Program-made: the position numbers and the translations under genes
Shown here: positions 6,746-11,876 of the stretch, one piece after another
How the letters are laid out: the number at the start of each line of letters is the position of its first letter
How positions within the stretch are numbered: position 1 is the first letter of the stretch
The notes under the pieces: generated by a model
What the model was told of the DNA's origin: nothing
Seen by the model: the letters and a program-made list of their open reading frames with translations, nothing else
Databases searched by the model: none
From: Pseudomonadota bacterium
GTDB lineage: Bacteria; Pseudomonadota; Gammaproteobacteria; Xanthomonadales; Marinicellaceae
Direction: 5' to 3'
DNA: 11,876 bases
NCBI GenBank assembly: GCA_008501575.1
Contig: QQUO01000346.1
Coordinates: 1 to 11,876, forward strand

Positions 6746-7453
6746 ATGTTAGATAAAACGCTCAACCACAATGTGGTGATGGCACTTAAACAATCGGTGA
6801 TGTTTTCCGGCTTTGAAATGGCCGCTTTCGATCAGGTACTTGGTTTCTCAAGACTCACTAAAGTCAGCCAGGAACAAATCATATTTCAGCAAGGACAAGA
6901 GCTTACACATATTTACTTTGTGTATGATGGTGCCGTTAAACTGGGACGTGGTAGTTTTAAGGGAGAAGAGAAAATTATCGAAGTGCTCTTACCCGGGCGC
7001 ACTTTTGCCGAAGGCGTGTTATTTGCAGGTGCCCCTAAATACCCGGTCACCGCCACCGCTTTAAAAGACAGCGTTTTAGTGGCCATCGACGGTCAAAAAT
7101 TACTTAATTTACTTAAAAACTCAGCCGAATTATGTCTTTCCATGTTGAGTCACTTGTCCATGCGCTTACACTGGATGGTTAAAGAGCTCGATAAACAAAC
7201 CCTGCACAATGCCTCATTCCGAATGGTCGATTATTTTCTGAGTCATGTCAGTCGGCAATCCGGTAATGAATGTGAATTTAAATTACCGGTTCCTAAACGT
7301 GACATTGCTTCGCGCTTATCAATAAAACCCGAAACTTTTTCCCGCGCCTTAAAATCGTTACAAACCAAAGGCCTTATCAGTATTAAAGAGCAAATCATCT
7401 GCTTGCATGATGTGGCTTTATTAAAAGAAATGATTGAGCTGGAAGAGTTATAA
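6746..7453 (+). CDS. dnr: Crp/Fnr-family transcription regulator, Dnr-like (nitric-oxide/denitrification regulator)
   Basis: DNA-binding activator of the Dnr branch, which in Pseudomonas responds to nitric oxide through heme and turns on nir, nor and nos genes. The 235 residues comprise a cyclic-nucleotide-type beta-roll (about 20-115, with KLGRG, EEKIIEVLLPGRTFAEG and AGAPKYPVTATA), a dimer helix (about 125-150) and a winged helix-turn-helix (about 180-225). The recognition helix has E196, S199 and R200 in PETFSR, the E--SR pattern that reads TTGAT half-sites, matching the boxes at 2093 and 4377. The three cysteines (130, 176, 219) form no N-terminal cluster, so an FNR/Anr-type oxygen-sensing iron-sulfur centre is unlikely. 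In P. aeruginosa Dnr, as I recall its sequence, the residue before LSI is a histidine proposed as heme ligand; here it is R190, so sensing may differ. It adjoins nirS. ATG at 6746 has a weak ribosome site; M12 is an alternative. Confidence 0.85.
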   Translation: MLDKTLNHNVVMALKQSVMFSGFEMAAFDQVLGFSRLTKVSQEQIIFQQGQELTHIYFVYDGAVKLGRGSFKGEEKIIEVLLPGRTFAEGVLFAGAPKYPVTATALKDSVLVAIDGQKLLNLLKNSAELCLSMLSHLSMRLHWMVKELDKQTLHNASFRMVDYFLSHVSRQSGNECEFKLPVPKRDIASRLSIKPETFSRALKSLQTKGLISIKEQIICLHDVALLKEMIELEEL

Positions 7454-7463
7454 GAAAAAGGAT

Positions 7464-7481
7464 AACCACAAAGGCACAACG
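7464..7481 (+). repeat. Degenerate direct copy of the inverted-repeat arm
   Basis: AACCACAAAGGCACAACG matches the left arm at 7553-7570 (AACCACAGAGGCACAGAG) at 15 of 18 positions, in the same orientation and 89 bases upstream. It suggests that the CACAGAG-type unit is a repeated element rather than a one-off hairpin. Confidence 0.6.
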
Positions 7482-7508
7482 GTAAGGTGCTCATGCAACG
7501 CACCGCCA

Positions 7509-7526
7509 TACCGGCGCAGGCCGGTA
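7509..7526. repeat. GC-rich extragenic palindrome
   Basis: TACCGG and CCGGTA form a perfect 6-base stem around CGCAGG. The core CCGGCGCAGGCCGG resembles short palindromic repeats that are scattered between genes in many gammaproteobacteria. Only one copy is visible here, so repeat status is inferred. Confidence 0.5.
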
Positions 7527-7553
7527 ACCCGTGTCTTTTCGAAGTACTGTTGA

Positions 7554-7580
7554 ACCACAGAGGCACAGAGAACACAGAGT
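7554..7580 (+). repeat. Left arm of a 27-base inverted repeat
   Basis: Begins ACCACAGAGGCACAGAG and pairs with the arm at 7723-7749: the outer 17 bases are perfectly complementary, and 25 of 27 match overall. The arm is itself made of CACAGAG repeats. The arms are 142 bases apart. Confidence 0.85.
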
Positions 7581-7722
7581 AAAAGGCAATTCATTTCACC
7601 CTGCACCATCACCTAAATGACACATCAAGTTTTACTTTTTTGGTCAACAATGATTATCCTTTCGATGATTAGCTGGGTGCTTAATGGTTGCCGGGCTTGC
7701 CCCTGCATAACTCACTATGAAA

Positions 7723-7749
7723 ACTCTGTGACCTCTGTGCCTCTGTGGT
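7723..7749 (-). repeat. Right arm of a 27-base inverted repeat
   Basis: Ends CTCTGTGCCTCTGTGGT, the reverse complement of 7554-7570; the inner 10 bases match in 8 positions. It lies 41 bases from the cobB stop. The enclosed 142 bases hold no recognisable gene, and I found no target-site duplication. Confidence 0.85.
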
Positions 7750-7790
7750 GAAAACTTTATAAGTAGACACCAAGCCATAACGTATAGAAG

Positions 7791-8495
7791 CTATCGTTTG
7801 AAACCCAATTCATCATAAAAATACGCAGGGACTATTTGAGATGCCTGACCGGTGATGGTTTTATCAAATAAAAGGTTGTCCGTGCCATCTAAATTCAACA
7901 TCACTGTATGGGCTTTATTTCTCTTCGCTATTTCCACAAAACCAGCGGCCGGATAAACTGTACCCGATGTCCCAATGGCAACAAATAAGTCACAGGCCAT
8001 TAAATTCGTCATAATATCATCTAAATACAAAGGCATCTCACCAAACCAGACAATCCGAGGCCTTAAAGTGGCCACTTTATGACAATGGGGACACACATCC
8101 TGAGTGCTTAATTCACCTGTAATATTACCCTCTTTGTGACAATTTACACAAAGGTATTGATCTAATTGGCCATGCATCGACAACACATGCTGGCTACCGG
8201 CGCGTTGATGTAAATCATCAACGTTTTGGCTGACTAAAGTCCAGTGTTCACATTGCGGTTCCACTTGCGCCAGACAAAGGTGAGCGGCATTCGGTTGCGC
8301 CTTTGTAGCAGCACGTCTTCTCTGATTATAAAAGCGTTGCACCAAATCGGGATTTAGGTCAAAGGCTTCCGGTGTGGCCACCTCATCTATCCGGTGATTA
8401 TCCCAAAGCCCACCGCCATCACGAAAAGTTGATAAACCACTTTCTGCGGAAATCCCGGCGCCGGTTAAGACCACAATTCGACGAAATTGACTCAT
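7791..8495 (-). CDS. cobB: NAD+-dependent protein deacylase, sirtuin (CobB type)
   Basis: Removes acyl groups (acetyl, and probably succinyl) from lysines using NAD+. Numbered from the ATG at 8495 (234 residues): NAD motif GAGISAESG (12-20) with TFRD (23-26), QNVDD (90-94), catalytic H108 in MHG, zinc cysteines C116/C119 and C135/C138, and GTSGTVYPAAG (175-185). Y56 and R59, as YNQR, match the Tyr-x-x-Arg of class III sirtuins, which accept acidic acyl groups. I prefer this start because GGAAGG lies 10 bases before it and the Rossmann strand FRRIVVLTG follows at once; an in-frame TTG at 8513 or ATG at 8504 would add residues MEGMFD or MFD. It faces away from the ccm operon and converges on the regulator gene. 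It has no specific link to denitrification; an effect on acylated metabolic enzymes is general family knowledge. Confidence 0.93.
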   Translation of the reverse strand: MSQFRRIVVLTGAGISAESGLSTFRDGGGLWDNHRIDEVATPEAFDLNPDLVQRFYNQRRRAATKAQPNAAHLCLAQVEPQCEHWTLVSQNVDDLHQRAGSQHVLSMHGQLDQYLCVNCHKEGNITGELSTQDVCPHCHKVATLRPRIVWFGEMPLYLDDIMTNLMACDLFVAIGTSGTVYPAAGFVEIAKRNKAHTVMLNLDGTDNLLFDKTITGQASQIVPAYFYDELGFKR

Positions 8496-8519
8496 ATCAA
8501 ACATGCCTTCCAAATAAGT

Positions 8520-8533
8520 CCGTAAAAGTACGG
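8520..8533. repeat. Small inverted repeat between cobB and ccmA
   Basis: CCGTA-AAAG-TACGG, a perfect 5-base stem with a 4-base loop, 25 bases upstream of the cobB start and 67 bases upstream of ccmA. It may be an operator or a chance hairpin. Confidence 0.35.
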
Positions 8534-8539
8534 GTTCTC

Positions 8540-8568
8540 TTTACTTTATGGCCACTAAAAATTAAAAT
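8540..8568 (+). promoter_or_regulatory. Possible sigma-70 promoter of the ccm operon
   Basis: TTTACT (8540-8545) and TAAAAT (8563-8568) are separated by 17 bases, matching the consensus at 4 of 6 and 5 of 6 positions. Transcription would start near 8575, about 25 bases before ccmA. No FNR/Dnr box is seen between cobB and ccmA, so ccm expression here may not depend on Dnr. Confidence 0.4.
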
Positions 8569-8599
8569 GACCAGCAACAATTAAAACCCACATAAGTCT

Positions 8600-9223
8600 T
8601 TGCAATCAACCATTCTACATATTTCACATGCTCAGTGTCAAAAAGGTGGTGAGCCTTTATTTGCCCCGGTAGACCTCGTGCTGCAACCGGGCGAAATGGC
8701 TGTGGTTGCCGGCAATAATGGTTCTGGTAAAACCACCTTGCTTGAAGCGGTGGCCGGTTTGGGCAGTTTTTGTCAGGGAGGGATACATTTTGCCCCGGAC
8801 AATAATCGAGACAGTTGGTTACAACACAGTCATTACATCGGTCATTCTCTGGGCAATAAAGCCAGTTTAACCTGTCTTGAAAATTTACACTTTGCAGCCA
8901 CCATTAATGGCATCCGCACCAATGAACAACAATTATCCGATGGTTTGGCCCAAGTGGGATTACATGGTTATGAATACCATTATGCCAATGATTTATCGGC
9001 CGGGCAAAAAAAACGACTGTCTTTAAGTCGCTTATTATTGCTGAACAAAACATTTTGGTTATTGGATGAACCTTTTGTAAATTTGGATCAGACCGGCTGT
9101 GATTGGTTGTTTGATTGTATCAGTAAGCACATCAGCCAAGGTGGGGCGGCATTACTAACCGCCCATGACAATAAACGCATCCATCAACAGGCTGACCACT
9201 TTATTCAGTTGCAGCGACCATGA
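8600..9223 (+). CDS. ccmA: Heme exporter ATP-binding protein CcmA
   Basis: ATPase of the CcmABCD complex; ATP use drives release of heme-loaded CcmE from CcmC in system I cytochrome c maturation. The 207 residues show Walker A GNNGSGKTT (38-46), ABC signature LSAGQ (132-136), Walker B WLLDEP (153-158) and H-loop histidine H189, the usual length for CcmA. The only start that keeps the first beta strand (ILHISHAQC) is TTG at 8600; an in-frame stop lies 18 bases upstream and the next Met is residue 33, inside the fold. The ribosome site is poor, so translation may be weak. The stop overlaps the ccmB start as ATGA. First gene of the ccm operon. Confidence 0.92.
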   Translation: MQSTILHISHAQCQKGGEPLFAPVDLVLQPGEMAVVAGNNGSGKTTLLEAVAGLGSFCQGGIHFAPDNNRDSWLQHSHYIGHSLGNKASLTCLENLHFAATINGIRTNEQQLSDGLAQVGLHGYEYHYANDLSAGQKKRLSLSRLLLLNKTFWLLDEPFVNLDQTGCDWLFDCISKHISQGGAALLTAHDNKRIHQQADHFIQLQRP

Positions 9224-9882
9224 GATTTTGGATTCTATTACAGCGCGATGTATTGGTGGCCTGGCGCAAAAAATCAAACATCTACCAACCTTTGGTCTTT
9301 CAATTATTGATTGTTACCATGTTTCCTTTGGGCTTAGGAGCCGGTGCCCAAACCTTGCAAAAAATTGCCCCTGCCGTGGTTTGGATATTGGCCCTGATTA
9401 GCACTTTAATTACACTGGAAAACATTTTTAAAGATGATTATGAAGACGGCAGCTTGGCTTTATACACCCTATCCGGCATGTCCTTACCTGTGGCTGTCAT
9501 TGCCAAAGCTGCGGCACACTGGTTAACCACTGGTTTACCGGTTATCATTTTTGCCCCGGTGATTGCAGTTTTACTGCATTTACCGGCATCTGCTTACGGG
9601 ATTTTGATGTTGTCTTTATTGATTGCAACCCCCATATTCAGCTTACTGGGAACGGTCGGCTCGGCCCTGATTATGAACCTGAAAAATGGTGGCATGTTGC
9701 TCAGTGTACTGATTATGCCATTATTGGCACCGGTACTGATTTTTGGCGCCGGAGCGGTGTTAGAAACCACCTTAGGCAACACCCCGGTTGGACATATAAC
9801 ATTATTGGCAGGTTGTTTTGTACTCAGCCTGACCCTGGCACCCCTGGCGGCTGCAGCGGCCATCAAGGTTAATTTGGAGTAA
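9220..9882 (+). CDS. ccmB: Heme exporter permease CcmB
   Basis: Inner-membrane subunit that works with CcmA, CcmC and CcmD at the heme-handover step to CcmE. The 220 residues are the normal length, with about six hydrophobic segments. The conserved cytoplasmic loop LENIFKDDYEDGSLALY (66-82) is the CcmB signature, and the start MRFWILLQRDVLVAWRKK has the usual short amphipathic N-terminus. It overlaps ccmA by 4 bases (ATGA), so the two are translationally coupled. Ten bases separate it from ccmC. Confidence 0.94.
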   Translation: MRFWILLQRDVLVAWRKKSNIYQPLVFQLLIVTMFPLGLGAGAQTLQKIAPAVVWILALISTLITLENIFKDDYEDGSLALYTLSGMSLPVAVIAKAAAHWLTTGLPVIIFAPVIAVLLHLPASAYGILMLSLLIATPIFSLLGTVGSALIMNLKNGGMLLSVLIMPLLAPVLIFGAGAVLETTLGNTPVGHITLLAGCFVLSLTLAPLAAAAAIKVNLE

Positions 9883-9892
9883 TTGAAAAAAC

Positions 9893-10648
9893 ATGAACAA
9901 AATTGTTAAGTTTTATCATGAAATGGGCTCACCACCGAGTTTTTACCGCATCACCGGTCATTGGCTCAAACCACTGTTAATCCTGGCCCTGTTATTGACG
10001 GTTTATGGTTTAATCGATGGCTTATTTTTTGCCCCGCCTGACTACCAACAAGGTGACTCTTATCGCATTATGTTCGTACATGTTCCCGCCGCCTGGATGA
10101 GCATGTTTATTTATTTCATTATTGGTGTTTCGGGTATCATTGCCTTTGTCTGGCGCATGAAAGTGGCCGAAGCGGTGATGATGGCCAGTGCCCCGATTGG
10201 TGCTTTATTCACTGCCCTGACATTACTCACCGGTATGCTGTGGGGTAAACCGATGTGGGGCACCTATTGGGACTGGGATGCCCGCATGACCTCAGAACTA
10301 ATTCTGTTGTTTTTATATATTGGCGTCATGGGTATTTACAGTGCTTACGACGATGATCCGCGTAAAGCGGCACGTTTGGCGGCTTTGGTGGCCATTATTG
10401 GCCTCATTAATTTGCCGATAATCCGCTATTCGGTCGAATGGTGGACCAGTATCCATCAAGGAGCCAGCATCTCTATAATGGGTGGTAACAGTGGCATTAA
10501 AGAATGGTCTATGTTAAGACCCTTATTGGTGATGGCATTGGCCACAAAATTTTATTATTTATATTCCATGTTGCACCGGGCGCGCAGTTATTTATTGCGC
10601 ACTGAGCAAAATAAATCATGGGTTTCCAAACAGTTTATTGAGAATTGA
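9893..10648 (+). CDS. ccmC: Heme handling protein CcmC
   Basis: Inner-membrane protein that presents heme to the chaperone CcmE on the periplasmic side. The 251 residues have about six membrane helices. The tryptophan-rich WWD segment runs WGKPMWGTYWDWD (117-129), and the two external histidines expected to hold heme are H63 (FVHVPAAWMS) and H188 (SIHQGASI). A GGAG about 13 bases upstream of the ATG, inside the ccmB end, is the likely ribosome site. It is followed after one base by ccmD. All expected functional residues are present. Confidence 0.96.
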   Translation: MNKIVKFYHEMGSPPSFYRITGHWLKPLLILALLLTVYGLIDGLFFAPPDYQQGDSYRIMFVHVPAAWMSMFIYFIIGVSGIIAFVWRMKVAEAVMMASAPIGALFTALTLLTGMLWGKPMWGTYWDWDARMTSELILLFLYIGVMGIYSAYDDDPRKAARLAALVAIIGLINLPIIRYSVEWWTSIHQGASISIMGGNSGIKEWSMLRPLLVMALATKFYYLYSMLHRARSYLLRTEQNKSWVSKQFIEN

Positions 10649-10649
10649 T

Positions 10650-10808
10650 ATGTTAACGATGTTGGATATGGGAAAGTATAATTTTTTTGTCTGGGGTTCA
10701 ATGGCGTTGTTTGCTTTAATGATGGCTGTGGACTTAATCAGTTTACATCGTCAAAAAAAGCAACTTAAACGGCAAATAAAAGCCCGCCAAAGGAGAACAC
10801 AATCATGA
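10650..10808 (+). CDS. ccmD: CcmD, small membrane subunit of the heme exporter
   Basis: A 52-residue protein, read directly from the sequence, between ccmC and ccmE. CcmD stabilises the CcmABC complex and helps release heme-loaded CcmE. It has a short N-terminus (MLTMLDMGKY), one membrane segment (about 12-32, FFVWGSMALFALMMAVDLIS) and a very basic tail (RQKKQLKRQIKARQRR, 34-49), the standard CcmD plan including the aromatic YNFFVW entry. The ATG begins one base after the ccmC stop, and the TGA overlaps the ccmE start as ATGA. M4 or M7 could also start it. Sequence conservation in this family is low, so the call rests on size, topology and position. Confidence 0.9.
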   Translation: MLTMLDMGKYNFFVWGSMALFALMMAVDLISLHRQKKQLKRQIKARQRRTQS

Positions 10809-11236
10809 CTCCGACCCGTAAAAAAAGACTGATATTAATCTCATTGGTTATTATGGGTGTGGCGGTGGCCACTGCCATATTTTTGACCGCTTTTAAAGAC
10901 AACATCATGTTTTTTAAAAGTCCCACCGAAGTCAGTCAAAATGATTACCCTGAAAACCGCAGTTTCCGTTTAGGCGGGATGGTCAAAGAAGGCAGTTTAC
11001 AACGACTCGAAAATAGTTTAAAAATTCAGTTCACAGTCACCGATTACGGTGCCGATGTCACGGTTGAATATGAAGGCATTTTACCTGATTTATTTCGAGA
11101 GGGACAAGGTGTGGTGACCATTGGCCAAATGCGCAGTGACAATATCTTTGCGGCCGAGGAAGTGCTGGCCAAGCATGATGAAAATTACATGCCACCTGAA
11201 GTGGCTGATGTGTTACAAACTGAGGTTCAACAATAA
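10805..11236 (+). CDS. ccmE: Periplasmic heme chaperone CcmE
   Basis: Carries heme covalently in the periplasm and passes it to CcmF/CcmH for attachment to CxxCH apocytochromes. The 143 residues start with a basic stretch (RKKR) and a single membrane anchor (about 8-29), then the OB-fold beta barrel. H124 in LAKHDENYMPPEV (122-134) is the conserved heme-attaching histidine, with Y128 nearby; this is the HxxxY form typical of gammaproteobacteria. AAAGGAG within the ccmD end serves as the ribosome site, and the start overlaps the ccmD stop by 4 bases. One base separates it from ccmF. Confidence 0.96.
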   Translation: MTPTRKKRLILISLVIMGVAVATAIFLTAFKDNIMFFKSPTEVSQNDYPENRSFRLGGMVKEGSLQRLENSLKIQFTVTDYGADVTVEYEGILPDLFREGQGVVTIGQMRSDNIFAAEEVLAKHDENYMPPEVADVLQTEVQQ

Positions 11237-11237
11237 T

Positions 11238-11876
11238 ATGCTACCTGAAATTGGACAATATTTACTGGTTCTTGCCCTCTTGTTGGCCACCGCTTTAACT
11301 GTTCTGCCAATGATTGGTTATGCCACAAACAACCAGACGCTCATGCAAACAGCCCGCCCCTTGTCGCATGTTTTGTTTGTCACTGTGATGGCTTCTTTCG
11401 TAATTTTGGTGATGTTGTTTGTTCAACAAGATTTTTCGGTTAAGTATGTGGCCCAAAATTCCTCTTTGGAATTACCCTTGCGTTATCGTATTACCGCTGC
11501 CTGGGGTGCCCATGAGGGATCGATTTTAATGTGGGTAACCGTGCAGGCCTTATGGATTTCTGCCGTTGCCAAGTTCAGCCAGTCATTGTCACTGAATCAA
11601 ATCGCCCGGGTATTATCGGTATTGGGTTTTATTGCTTTGGGCTTTGTGGCTTTTGTGTTATTTGCCTCAAACCCCTTTGAAACCATCTTTCCGGTGCCTT
11701 TAGATGGTCATGACTTAAACCCATTGCTCCCGGCCTTTGGCATGATTATTCACGCGCCATTACTGTATTTTGGTTATGTCGGCTTATCGGTGGCTCTTGC
11801 CTTGTCGGTGGCCGCTTTAATCCGCGGTGCAATTAATGAGCAATGGATTCGTTGGTCACGCCGCTGGAACTATATT
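11238..11876 (+). CDS. ccmF: Cytochrome c heme lyase subunit CcmF (partial, runs off the right edge)
   Basis: Inner-membrane core of the heme-ligation complex, which joins heme from CcmE to apocytochromes held by CcmH. The window holds the first 213 codons with no stop; full-length CcmF is about 640-660 residues. The N-terminus MLPEIGQYLLVLAL, the WWD-region piece WGAHEGSILMW, the conserved SNPF and DGHDLNPLLP segments and MIIHAPLLYFGYVG are all CcmF hallmarks. Several hydrophobic helices are visible. The ATG follows the ccmE stop by one base, with GAGG about 12 bases upstream. It would attach both c hemes of the NirS encoded upstream, among other targets. Confidence 0.96.
   Translation, partial: MLPEIGQYLLVLALLLATALTVLPMIGYATNNQTLMQTARPLSHVLFVTVMASFVILVMLFVQQDFSVKYVAQNSSLELPLRYRITAAWGAHEGSILMWVTVQALWISAVAKFSQSLSLNQIARVLSVLGFIALGFVAFVLFASNPFETIFPVPLDGHDLNPLLPAFGMIIHAPLLYFGYVGLSVALALSVAALIRGAINEQWIRWSRRWNYI

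Larger units (their letters stand above)
7454..7790. other. Non-coding repeat-rich gap between convergent genes
   Basis: 337 bases separate the stop of the Dnr-like gene from the stop of cobB on the other strand. I see no credible gene. The stretch holds a pair of long inverted repeats (7554-7580 and 7723-7749), a degenerate third copy of the arm (7464-7481), a GC-rich palindrome (7509-7526) and a small GGGC/GCCC hairpin (7693-7702). Any of the hairpins might stop transcription from either side. Confidence 0.7.

Noticed and set aside
7243..7575. A 110-codon open frame on the minus strand
   Set aside because: It lies antisense to the Dnr-like gene, runs into the repeats and resembles no protein family.
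7649..7670. Fur-box-like AATGATTATC stretch
   Set aside because: Only one half resembles the Fur consensus, and no gene starts downstream on either strand.
7617..7751. A 44-codon open frame on the plus strand with a hydrophobic stretch and a CRACPC motif
   Set aside because: It has no ribosome site and its last third is simply the right arm of the inverted repeat read as protein; most likely chance.

Overview
The window reads as chromosomal DNA of a denitrifying gammaproteobacterium. The support is a cytochrome cd1 nitrite reductase whose spacing of heme ligands matches the Pseudomonas aeruginosa enzyme, a Dnr-type Crp/Fnr regulator, a system I cytochrome c maturation operon in the order ccmABCDEF, and an UbiD/UbiT pair with E. 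coli-like motifs. Codon use looks uniform, and I see no transposase, integrase, phage gene, tRNA, rRNA or CRISPR array.

Layout: (1) 1-2096, ubiD and the overlapping ubiT; ubiT belongs to the oxygen-independent ubiquinone pathway. (2) 2093-4338, a perfect FNR/Dnr box with a well-placed -10, then a TonB-dependent outer-membrane receptor of heme/siderophore type. (3) 4377-6689, a second FNR/Dnr box, then nirS and a strong intrinsic terminator, so nirS looks monocistronic. The NirS is unusual: a whole extra cytochrome c domain precedes the canonical cd1 protein. (4) 6689-7453, a Dnr-like regulator gene with an inverted repeat at its promoter. (5) 7454-7790, a non-coding, repeat-rich gap between convergent genes, with long inverted repeats. 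(6) 7791-8495 on the minus strand, a sirtuin deacylase (cobB). (7) 8600-11876, ccmABCDE and the first 213 codons of ccmF, which runs off the right edge.

The genes fit one theme, anaerobic respiration of nitrogen oxides and the heme it needs. UbiD/UbiT would supply quinone without oxygen. The receptor may bring in heme or iron. NirS needs two c hemes and one d1 heme. Ccm proteins export heme and attach it to c-type apoproteins such as NirS. The Dnr-like protein is the natural candidate to act at the two TTGAT-type boxes. The heme d1 biosynthesis genes are not in this window. I found no wholly new system. The most notable items are the heme-domain fusion in NirS, the shared control of the receptor and nirS, and the paired repeats at 7554-7749.
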